A DNA stretch of 6,487 nucleotides from CAZNVB01 sp964651495 (lineage in GTDB: Bacteria; Acidobacteriota; Aminicenantia; Aminicenantales; UBA8522). Positions within the stretch are counted from its first letter, which is position 1. The number at the start of each line of letters is the position of its first letter. Where the stretch lies: positions 1 to 6,487 of the forward strand of contig CAZYWP010000149.1 of NCBI GenBank assembly GCA_964651495.1, written 5' to 3'. Shown here piece after piece: positions 1 through 5,148 of the stretch. The position numbers and the translations under genes were made by a program. The notes under the pieces were generated by a model that did not search any database, was not told the DNA's origin, and was given only the letters and a program-made list of their open reading frames with translations.

Positions 1-3
1 ATT

Positions 4-25
4 CCAAGGGGGATGGCCCCCTTGG
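4..25. repeat. Perfect 9-bp inverted repeat (hairpin)
   Basis: CCAAGGGGG (4-12) and CCCCCTTGG (17-25) are perfect reverse complements around a 4-base loop, ATGG. No T-run follows, so it is not a classical intrinsic terminator in the + direction. It stands at the window edge, and may be the tail of an upstream transcript or one arm of a larger structured intergenic element with the hairpin at 72-105. The left arm of that hairpin (AAGGGGG, 76-82) could also pair with CCCCCTT (17-23) as an alternative fold. Confidence 0.6.
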
Positions 26-30
26 TCGCA

Positions 31-41
31 GGACGAAGTCC
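31..41. repeat. Short GAA-triloop hairpin
   Basis: GGAC (31-34) and GTCC (38-41) form a 4-bp stem closing a GAA triloop. The same loop recurs in the GC-GAA-GC core at 60-66 and in the apex of the larger hairpin at 84-94. The recurrence suggests one structured element over 1-105 rather than isolated chance stems, although a 4-bp stem alone is weak. Confidence 0.35.
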
Positions 42-71
42 GAGAAGGGGAGGCACGGAGCGAAGCGACGG

Positions 72-105
72 TTGGAAGGGGGGAAGCGAAGCTTCCTCCC
101 TCCAA
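72..105. repeat. Long purine/pyrimidine hairpin, GAA loop
   Basis: The left arm (72-87) pairs with the right arm (91-105) over 15 bp, with one bulged A at 76/77 and one G-T wobble (81:97), around loop GAA (88-90). The left arm is almost all purine, including six Gs (78-83). The right arm is mostly pyrimidine. No T-run follows. Candidates are a REP-like dispersed palindrome, a processed RNA end, or a bidirectional terminator core for genes outside the window. The pairing is directly visible; the role is not. Confidence 0.6.
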
Positions 106-225
106 AGAGACGCTGTGGGAAACGAGCGGGCTGACGAATCCCAATCCCGAGCCTCGCTGGGGGTGAACCGCGCCAGGCCCCACCTTTATTAAGAAAAGCA
201 AATGCCTACCGCTTCCATTTTTGGC
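106..225. other. Intergenic stretch without a recognisable gene
   Basis: All three + frames stay open through much of 1-190, but this is expected at such G+C content. The translations are arginine- and glycine-rich and resemble no family I know, and there is no start with a ribosome binding site. A TGGGG/CCCCA pairing around 160-183 followed by TTTATTAAG is too weak to call a terminator. A short stretch at 172-188 resembles half of the SRP RNA core but lacks its remainder. The end of this stretch (185-225) becomes A+T-richer, as expected upstream of a promoter. Confidence 0.4.
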
Positions 226-256
226 TTGACAGACGGGGAGGTGTTTTAGCTATATT
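226..256 (+). promoter_or_regulatory. Probable sigma-70-type promoter of the corrinoid operon
   Basis: A perfect -35 hexamer, TTGACA (226-231), is followed by TATATT (251-256), which matches the -10 consensus at five of six positions. The 19-base spacer is longer than the preferred 17, which would make this promoter weaker or dependent on an activator. A transcript would start near 263 and give a leader of about 40 bases before the ATG at 305. No cobalamin riboswitch is visible in that short leader. Confidence 0.5.
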
Positions 257-292
257 GTAACTTCTGGAGTTGAGGAATTCCGGGTTCGACGC

Positions 293-299
293 GAGGAGG
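293..299 (+). promoter_or_regulatory. Ribosome binding site of the corrinoid protein gene
   Basis: GAGGAGG at 293-299 is a near-perfect Shine-Dalgarno sequence 5 bases before the ATG at 305. It fixes the start of this gene and is much stronger than anything before the next gene in the operon. Confidence 0.8.
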
Positions 300-304
300 C
301 GATC

Positions 305-928
305 ATGCTTAACGACATCCAAGAGGCGCTGCTCAAAGGCAAAAGAGATGACGTCGAGAAGCTCGTCACGCAGGCCCTGGCGGCGGGAGTCCCCACCGCC
401 CGGATTCTGAACGAGGGGCTGATTGCGGGGATGGAGAAGCTGGGGGTCCTGTTCAAGAACAACGAAGTCTTCATCCCGGAAGTGCTCGTGGCGGCCAGGG
501 CGATGAACGCCGGCCTGGCCAAGCTCGAGCCATACCTCGTCAGGGACGGGATCCAGCCCAAGGGAGCGGTGGTGATCGGCACGGTCAAGGGAGACCTGCA
601 TGACATCGGTAAGAACCTAGTGGCGATGATGCTTAAGGGATCGGGCTATAAGATCATCGACCTGGGCATCGATGTCTCGGCGGAGAAGTTCGCCGCCGCG
701 GCGAAAGAGCACGGGGCCAACATCGTCGCCCTGTCGGCGCTCCTGACCACGACCATGATCCAGATGAAAAATATCGTGGCGGCCGTCCGGGCGACCGGCC
801 TGGGGATCCCGGTGATCATCGGCGGCGCCCCGGTGACCAAGGAATACGCCGACGAGATCAAGGCCCAGGGCTACGCTCCCGACGCCGCCAGCGCGGTGGA
901 GGAGGTGGCGAAGCTCCTCGCGCGCTGA
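305..928 (+). CDS. Corrinoid (B12-binding) methyltransferase carrier protein
   Basis: Cytoplasmic methyl carrier of a corrinoid-dependent methyltransferase system, in the MtaC/MtbC/MttC family: a methyl group taken from a substrate is held on the cobalt of a bound cobamide and passed to an acceptor. The 207 residues show the standard two-domain layout and full family length. A helical cap-type domain occupies about 1-85, and a Rossmann-like B12-binding domain about 87-207. The cobalt-ligand motif DxHxxG is present as D97-L98-H99-D100-I101-G102, with H99 the expected lower axial ligand. SALLTTT (144-150) and GGAP (173-176) match the later nucleotide-tail-binding segments. The start is fixed by a strong ribosome binding site. 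The next gene lies 29 bases downstream with no terminator between, so the two are probably co-transcribed. The substrate cannot be told: methanol, methylamines, betaines and methoxylated aromatics all use such carriers. Family sure, specificity unknown. Confidence 0.93.
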   Translation: MLNDIQEALLKGKRDDVEKLVTQALAAGVPTARILNEGLIAGMEKLGVLFKNNEVFIPEVLVAARAMNAGLAKLEPYLVRDGIQPKGAVVIGTVKGDLHDIGKNLVAMMLKGSGYKIIDLGIDVSAEKFAAAAKEHGANIVALSALLTTTMIQMKNIVAAVRATGLGIPVIIGGAPVTKEYADEIKAQGYAPDAASAVEEVAKLLAR

Positions 929-957
929 GCCGATTGCCCTGGTCAAATAGATTTTTT

Positions 958-1962
958 ATGACCTCACGGGAGCTCGTCAGACAGACCCTCGAGTTTTCCG
1001 GCCCCGCCCGGATTCCGCGGCAGCTCTGGCTTCTGCCCTGGGCGGAGGACCACTACCCGGAGGAATTGGCCCGGATCCGGGAGAGATACCCCGATGACCT
1101 CCTCAGCGTCCCGCCGTTTTACCTGCAGCCCCTCCCGACGTCCGGAGAGGAATATTCCCCCGGAATCTTTATCGATGAGTGGGGCTGTGTCTTTGAGAAC
1201 CGGCAAAAGGGCCTAATGGGCGAAGTCAAAGAGCCCCTGCTCAATGACTGGCGGGACTGGGAAAGGGTCAGAATCCCCCGGGAGCGATTGTCCGTGGACG
1301 TCGGGAGGGTGAACGATTTCTGCTTTAACCATGATGAGTTCATCCTGTCCCGGTCGCTCGGCCGCCCCTTCGAGCAGCTCCAGTTCATCCGCCGGTCCGA
1401 CAACCTTTATCTCGACCTGGCCGAGCGCTCGCCTGAGCTCTTCCGCCTCCTTGGCCGCATCCACGAATTCTACTGCGCGGAGACGGAGATCTGGGCGCAG
1501 ACCGAGGTGGATGCCCTGGTCTTCAGCGATGATTGGGGAGGACAGCACTCCCTGCTCATCTCACCGACGCTCTGGCAGGAGATTTTCAAGCCCCTGTACA
1601 GGGATTACATCGACATCGCCCACCGTCACGGGAAATACGCCTTCATGCATTCCGACGGATATATCACGGCGATCCTCCCGGACCTGATTGAGCTGGGGCT
1701 TGACGCCCTCAACTCCCAGCTCTTCTGCATGGACATCGAGGAGCTGGGGCGCCGTTTCCGCGGCCTGCTCACTTTCTGGGGAGAGATCGACCGCCAGCAT
1801 CTGCTTCCCTTCGGAACGGCGGAAGAGATCAAAAAGGCTGTCCGGCGGACGAAGGACGCGCTGTTCAGGGCGGGGGGAGTGATCGCCCAGTGCGAGTTCG
1901 GCGCGGGCGCCAGCCCCGCCAACGTGGCTCTGGTTTTCCAGGCCTGGGAGGAGATGGCTTAA
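958..1962 (+). CDS. UroD-fold corrinoid methyltransferase
   Basis: Member of the uroporphyrinogen decarboxylase superfamily (MtaA/MtbA/CmuA and related TIM-barrel methyltransferases). It is expected to move a methyl group to or from the corrinoid protein encoded just upstream. The opening MTSRELVRQTLEFSGPARIP matches the usual start of the family, so ATG 958 (334 residues) is preferred. A TTG at 934 would add eight residues, and neither start has a clear Shine-Dalgarno sequence. Family landmarks are FSDDWG (189-194), a barrel-strand HSDG with H231, DLIELGLDALN (242-252), GEID (275-278), and a late QCEFGAG with C312 before the usual ASPANV. In MtaA-type enzymes zinc is held by H-x-C plus a late Cys; here the middle position is D233 rather than Cys. 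It may be a methyl-donor-side enzyme rather than a CoM or folate methylase. It is unlikely to be the heme-pathway HemE, given the corrinoid partner and sequence style. Confidence 0.85.
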   Translation: MTSRELVRQTLEFSGPARIPRQLWLLPWAEDHYPEELARIRERYPDDLLSVPPFYLQPLPTSGEEYSPGIFIDEWGCVFENRQKGLMGEVKEPLLNDWRDWERVRIPRERLSVDVGRVNDFCFNHDEFILSRSLGRPFEQLQFIRRSDNLYLDLAERSPELFRLLGRIHEFYCAETEIWAQTEVDALVFSDDWGGQHSLLISPTLWQEIFKPLYRDYIDIAHRHGKYAFMHSDGYITAILPDLIELGLDALNSQLFCMDIEELGRRFRGLLTFWGEIDRQHLLPFGTAEEIKKAVRRTKDALFRAGGVIAQCEFGAGASPANVALVFQAWEEMA

Positions 1963-1979
1963 TCTCCCGGGGCTTTTTT
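1942..1979 (+). terminator. Intrinsic terminator overlapping the methyltransferase stop codon
   Basis: The last codons of the methyltransferase gene form the left arm: 1942-1950 pairs with 1964-1973, with GGGAG/CTCCC at the core, one T-G wobble (1945:1969) and a bulged G at 1972. The TAA stop (1960-1962) lies in the 13-base loop. Six Ts follow directly (1974-1979). A shorter alternative, GGAGAT/ATCTCC (1950-1955 with 1962-1967), is also perfect. It ends the two-gene corrinoid transcript and separates it from the next gene. A terminating ribosome would cover the hairpin, so translation may affect its strength. Confidence 0.72.
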
Positions 1980-1981
1980 GC

Positions 1982-1987
1982 TAAAAT
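1982..1987 (+). promoter_or_regulatory. Possible -10 element for the exported-protein gene
   Basis: TAAAAT (1982-1987) matches the -10 consensus at five of six positions, just after the T-run of the preceding terminator. At a 17-base spacer the -35 would be TTAATC (1959-1964), which is poor, so this is only a candidate. A start near 1994 would give a leader under 20 bases. The preceding terminator implies that some promoter must lie here or that read-through feeds the gene. Confidence 0.3.
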
Positions 1988-2000
1988 ACGGGCTTTATAC

Positions 2001-2006
2001 AGGAGG
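2001..2006 (+). promoter_or_regulatory. Ribosome binding site of the exported protein
   Basis: A canonical AGGAGG lies 5 bases before the ATG at 2012. It settles the start and agrees with the signal peptide beginning at that methionine. Confidence 0.8.
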
Positions 2007-2011
2007 CCGCG

Positions 2012-2878
2012 ATGAAAAAAATCCTTTGCTTTCCCATCGCCTTTCTTTTGCTCGTCTCCTCCATCGCGTTTTCCAGTGATGAGCCGGTGGCCAGCAAGTG
2101 GACGGCCGCTCCGCCCAAGCTCGACGGGCTGAATGACGACTGGGTCGATGATGCGCTGAGCTTTGAAAAAAGCGTATCCGTCGATTACGCCTTCCGGAAT
2201 GACGGCCGCAACCTCTACATCCTGTTCCTCTTCAAGGATCCCAAGTTTCTCAGCACGGTCGACCTCAGCGGAATCACGGTTTATCCCAGCCCTGCGGATA
2301 AAAAGCAAAAGGATCAAGGCGTCCGGTTTCTGAGAAAGAATGTCAAAGCGGACGAGTTGATCGCGATCATGGAAAAAAAAGGAACATCCCTGACGGAAGA
2401 AAGAAAACAGGAGATCAGGAAATCGCCGATGTACATCCTGTATGAGGCCGAGGCCGTCAATAAAAAAGGGGAGGTGGTCCCGGCTTCCGGCACCCCGGTT
2501 GATGTGGACCCTCCGACCTTCCGGCTGCAGAGACAGGGAAAAATCCTGGCCTATGAATTCAGAATTCCTCTGGCCTCCCGGGAATTGCACCCGGCAGGGG
2601 CCGCCAGCGCGCCCGGCGAGAGCCTGAGGGTCGGTTTTGAATGGGGCGGGATGACCGAGGAGATGAAAAAGGCCATGGCCAGCGGGATCGGCGCGGACGG
2701 GGTGAGGGCCGGCGCCACTGATACCTCCATGGACACGACACTCCGGGGCGGTGACGAGAATGAGGGCAAGTCCAGAGGAATGTCCATGGCAGAATCAAGC
2801 CCGGAGCTTGCCCGCATGCGGCAGGGCCCCAAAAAATATGCCTTCTGGGTGGACGTCCGGCTCGCTCAGGCTCAATAA
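2012..2878 (+). CDS. Secreted protein with CBM9-like domain, function unknown
   Basis: 288 residues. The N-terminus is a clear Sec signal peptide: KK at 2-3, a hydrophobic core at about 5-19, and likely cleavage after about residue 21 (AFS-SD). No lipobox cysteine is seen, so it is probably periplasmic or secreted. From about residue 30 the pattern KLDGLNDDW (36-44), DDALSF, then YAFRNDGRNLYILFLFKDP (59-77), with a later YEFRIPL (181-187) and RVGFEWGG (206-213), is typical of the CBM9/DOMON-like beta-sandwich used for carbohydrate or ligand binding. A charged, helix-prone insert (about 95-140) interrupts the sandwich. The 235-272 tail is rich in G, S, D and M and looks flexible, before a last strand (KKYAFWVDVRLAQ). 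No catalytic domain is attached, so it may be a stand-alone binding protein. It sits between a terminator and a post-stop hairpin and is probably transcribed alone. Function is not known. Confidence 0.85.
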   Translation: MKKILCFPIAFLLLVSSIAFSSDEPVASKWTAAPPKLDGLNDDWVDDALSFEKSVSVDYAFRNDGRNLYILFLFKDPKFLSTVDLSGITVYPSPADKKQKDQGVRFLRKNVKADELIAIMEKKGTSLTEERKQEIRKSPMYILYEAEAVNKKGEVVPASGTPVDVDPPTFRLQRQGKILAYEFRIPLASRELHPAGAASAPGESLRVGFEWGGMTEEMKKAMASGIGADGVRAGATDTSMDTTLRGGDENEGKSRGMSMAESSPELARMRQGPKKYAFWVDVRLAQAQ

Positions 2879-2920
2879 CGCGCCGGCCGATCGAGGCCCG
2901 CGCGAGCTTTCCTTGTCTTT
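2879..2920 (+). terminator. Post-stop stem-loop, probable terminator
   Basis: Directly after the TAA, CGCGC (2879-2883) pairs with GCGCG (2900-2904), and GGCC (2885-2888) with GGCC (2895-2898). One C-C mismatch separates the two helices and the loop is six bases (2889-2894). The following AGCTTTCCTTGTCTTT is pyrimidine-rich but has no uninterrupted T-run, so termination may be partial. No other candidate terminator lies between this gene and the symporter. Confidence 0.5.
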
Positions 2921-2978
2921 CCATTTCGTCCTATTCATGCTCTAACCGAAATTCCCGATAACGGCCTTTGATGCTGTC

Positions 2979-3007
2979 TTGACCTTTTCCCCGAAACATG
3001 ATTAAAA
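2979..3007 (+). promoter_or_regulatory. Weak candidate promoter for the symporter gene
   Basis: TTGACC (2979-2984) is a five-of-six match to the -35 hexamer. The only hexamer at a 17-base spacing is TTAAAA (3002-3007), a poor -10. The rest of the 159-base gap before the symporter shows nothing else recognisable apart from the hairpin at its left end. Offered only because the preceding hairpin implies a new transcript. Confidence 0.25.
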
Positions 3008-3037
3008 GGGCGAGTGCACGGACTGGTTTGATACGAG

Positions 3038-5143
3038 ATGAAAATCTTCGGCCTCAACGCGCTGGACGCCGGCATCATCCTGCTCTACATCGTCGTCATC
3101 CTCTGGCTGGGGAAGCGGGCCCAGCGCCGGGCCAAAACCACAGGGGATTTCTTCCTCGCCGGCCGCCGCCTGGGCAAGTTTTATCAGTTCTTCCTGAATT
3201 TCGGGCACGCCACTAACGCCGACCAGGCCGTGGCCGTGGCCCGGGAAGTCTACCGTCAGGGCATCGGCGGGATGTGGATCCAGTACCTGGTGCTCTTTCT
3301 GACGCCCTTTTACTGGTTCACCAGCGCCTTCTATCGCCGGGTCCGGCTGGTCACCCTCGGCGATTACTACACCGAGAGGTTTCAGAGCCGGTTTCTCGGG
3401 GCCGCCTTCGCCGTGTTCACTCTGGTCATGGCCGTCATCGGCGGCGGAGTCGGGTTCATGGTGGCAGGCAAGACGGTCGAAGCCCTGACGCCCAAGCCGG
3501 TGGAGCTCTATTCCGCCCCCGAAAAGACCAGCATCGCGATGTTCCAGGAGTACCAGGCCCTCAAGCAAAGGCTCGACTCCGGATTGAAGGCGGAGGAGAA
3601 GGCGCGGTACGAGGAGCTCAACAACCGGTTTAAGAAGGGAGAGCTGCGGTCATTCATCTCTTATGTCAACCCCCTCGCGGTGTACTTCACTTACGGAGTC
3701 ATCGTCAGCATCTATACCATGATGGGAGGGTTCATCGCCGCGGCCATCACCGATGTCATCCAGGGATTCTTGATCGTCATTTTTTCGGTCATGCTGATTC
3801 CCCTGGGATTGAGCAAGATCGGCGGGTTTGCCGGGCTCCATGCCCAGGTGCCGGATTTCATGTTCAATCTCTTCGGCTCGGTGACGACGAGCGAGTACGC
3901 CTGGTACACCATCCTGGCCATGGTCCTCGCCAACCTCGTCTCCATCACCGCCTCGGCCCCGATGATGCAGACCGCCGGCTCCGCTAAGAACGAAGCCGCG
4001 GCCCGCTTCGGCATGATCATCGGCATGTTCTTCAAGCGCTTCCTGATGATTTTCTGGGCCCTGGCCGGGCTGCTGGCCGTCGGGCTGTTCCGGGGCCAGC
4101 TCCACGACCCGGACCTGATCTGGGGGTACATGACCCTCAAATTGCTCTTTCCCGGCGCCGTGGGGCTGATGCTGGCCGGCATCCTGGCCGCCAACATGTC
4201 CACGCTGTCGGCCGCTTCGGTCACTTACTCGGCCCTCTTCATCCGCAACCTCTACCAGCCCTTTGTCCGGCCCAAGACGGAGCGCCATCTCCTCAATGTC
4301 GGGCGGGTGGTCATCGCCGTGACCATGCTGGGCGGCATCGGGGCGGCCGTTTTTGTCGGCAACCTCCTCGACCTGTTTAAGTATTTCATCTCCATCCCGG
4401 CCGTCTTCGGGGCTTCGATCTGGCTGGGGTTCATCTGGCGCCGGCTGTCCAAGTGGGCAGTCATCGTCCAGATTTTCATCTGCTTCGCCATCTACGCGGT
4501 CATTCCAAATGTCTTCCAGACGTGGGACTGGGCGCGGACACGGCCGGCCTTTTTGCAGGAAACCCGGTCGAGGACCGTCCAGATCCAGACCAAAGCACTG
4601 CTCGAAGACGTCGAGGCCGGCCGGGCCGCTGCGGTCGGGCAGGTCATTGAAAAGTCTCACCTCATCGAGCCCGCGGCCGTCTTCTATGAGAAGGTGGCGC
4701 GCGTGCGGCCGGAGGACCCGGCCTCGCCCAGGATCGGCATCGGACGGTTCGAGGCGGAGATCTGGGTGCTGAGCTGGCTGGGAATTGATTTCACCCGGTT
4801 CAGCAAGGCTCATCTGGTCGCGGTGCGGTTTTTTTTCGACGCCCTGTTTCCTTTCGTCCTCCTCTTCGGGCTGAGTTATTTAACCAGGCCGGCGCCGCGG
4901 GCCGACCTCGACCGGTTTTTCGGCAAGCTCCATACGTCTGTTCAGCCGACGGCCGAGGAAGACGACCGCGCCGTCGAGGATGCCATGGCCCATCCCGAGA
5001 AATGGCGGGAGAGGAAGATTTGGCCCAGGTCGAACTGGGAGATCATGAAGCCGGGCCGGGCGGATGTCATCGGGTTCGGGGGGACCTGGGTTCTGGTCGG
5101 GGTGATCATTCTCCTGTTGTGGCTGATGGTTTCGATCAAGTAG
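3038..5143 (+). CDS. Sodium:solute symporter (SSS family), 701 aa
   Basis: Inner-membrane Na+-coupled transporter of the SSS/PutP-SGLT family (LeuT-like fold). Residues 10-26 form the first membrane helix, and about 13 hydrophobic segments follow, the last at 678-699. Family signatures are GGFIAAAITDVIQG (230-243) and LAANMSTLSAAS (383-394). S388/T389 align with the Na+-site Ser/Thr of PutP's MST motif. An in-frame TGA at 3029 rules out a longer start, but the ribosome binding site is weak. At 701 residues it is longer than the usual 500-550. Two charged segments account for much of the excess: about 150-207, with a helix-prone KQRLDSGLKAEEKARYEEL (176-194), and about 494-588. A hydrophilic linker (about 616-676) precedes the last helix. 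The substrate is not predictable; sugars, amino acids and organic acids are all possible. rlmN starts 5 bases after its stop. Confidence 0.93.
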   Translation: MKIFGLNALDAGIILLYIVVILWLGKRAQRRAKTTGDFFLAGRRLGKFYQFFLNFGHATNADQAVAVAREVYRQGIGGMWIQYLVLFLTPFYWFTSAFYRRVRLVTLGDYYTERFQSRFLGAAFAVFTLVMAVIGGGVGFMVAGKTVEALTPKPVELYSAPEKTSIAMFQEYQALKQRLDSGLKAEEKARYEELNNRFKKGELRSFISYVNPLAVYFTYGVIVSIYTMMGGFIAAAITDVIQGFLIVIFSVMLIPLGLSKIGGFAGLHAQVPDFMFNLFGSVTTSEYAWYTILAMVLANLVSITASAPMMQTAGSAKNEAAARFGMIIGMFFKRFLMIFWALAGLLAVGLFRGQLHDPDLIWGYMTLKLLFPGAVGLMLAGILAANMSTLSAASVTYSALFIRNLYQPFVRPKTERHLLNVGRVVIAVTMLGGIGAAVFVGNLLDLFKYFISIPAVFGASIWLGFIWRRLSKWAVIVQIFICFAIYAVIPNVFQTWDWARTRPAFLQETRSRTVQIQTKALLEDVEAGRAAAVGQVIEKSHLIEPAAVFYEKVARVRPEDPASPRIGIGRFEAEIWVLSWLGIDFTRFSKAHLVAVRFFFDALFPFVLLFGLSYLTRPAPRADLDRFFGKLHTSVQPTAEEDDRAVEDAMAHPEKWRERKIWPRSNWEIMKPGRADVIGFGGTWVLVGVIILLLWLMVSIK

Positions 5144-5148
5144 GAAAA

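Noticed and set aside
172..188. TGAACCGCGCCAGGCCC resembles the 5' half of the SRP RNA core
   Set aside because: The GGAA tetraloop and the following GGAAGCAGC-type 3' half are absent; the sequence continues with CACCTTTATT. At most a remnant, more likely chance.
1..192. Open reading frames through the left edge (frame 1 open to a TAA at 190-192)
   Set aside because: All three + frames are open over much of this G+C-rich, stop-poor stretch, the translation is unlike any known protein, and there is no supported start. A gene entering from the left cannot be strictly excluded.
268..280. 13-base sequence AGTTGAGGAATTC whose reverse complement occurs at 5241-5253
   Set aside because: A 13-base match between the strands of a 6.5-kb window is close to chance expectation, and the flanks do not match.
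934..957. TTG start at 934 for the methyltransferase
   Set aside because: It adds only MPWSNRFF before a methionine that matches the family's usual N-terminus, and has no better ribosome binding site.
2714..2720. GCCACTG, the core of a cobalamin riboswitch B12 box
   Set aside because: It is inside the coding region of the exported protein, with none of the other conserved elements nearby and no gene start following.
2998..3216. 72-codon frame starting at 2998
   Set aside because: Mostly overlaps the symporter in another frame; Arg/Pro/His-rich composition typical of shadow frames in G+C-rich genes.
3650..4813. Long antisense frame (387 codons) opposite the symporter
   Set aside because: Asp/Gly/Glu/Pro/His-rich translation typical of the complement of a membrane-protein gene with high G+C third positions; the + strand frame is a clear SSS transporter.
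5002..5148. Upstream extension of the rlmN frame to an ATG at 5002
   Set aside because: It would overlap the symporter by 142 bases; its 49 extra residues show no family similarity and look like an out-of-frame reading of the symporter C-terminus.
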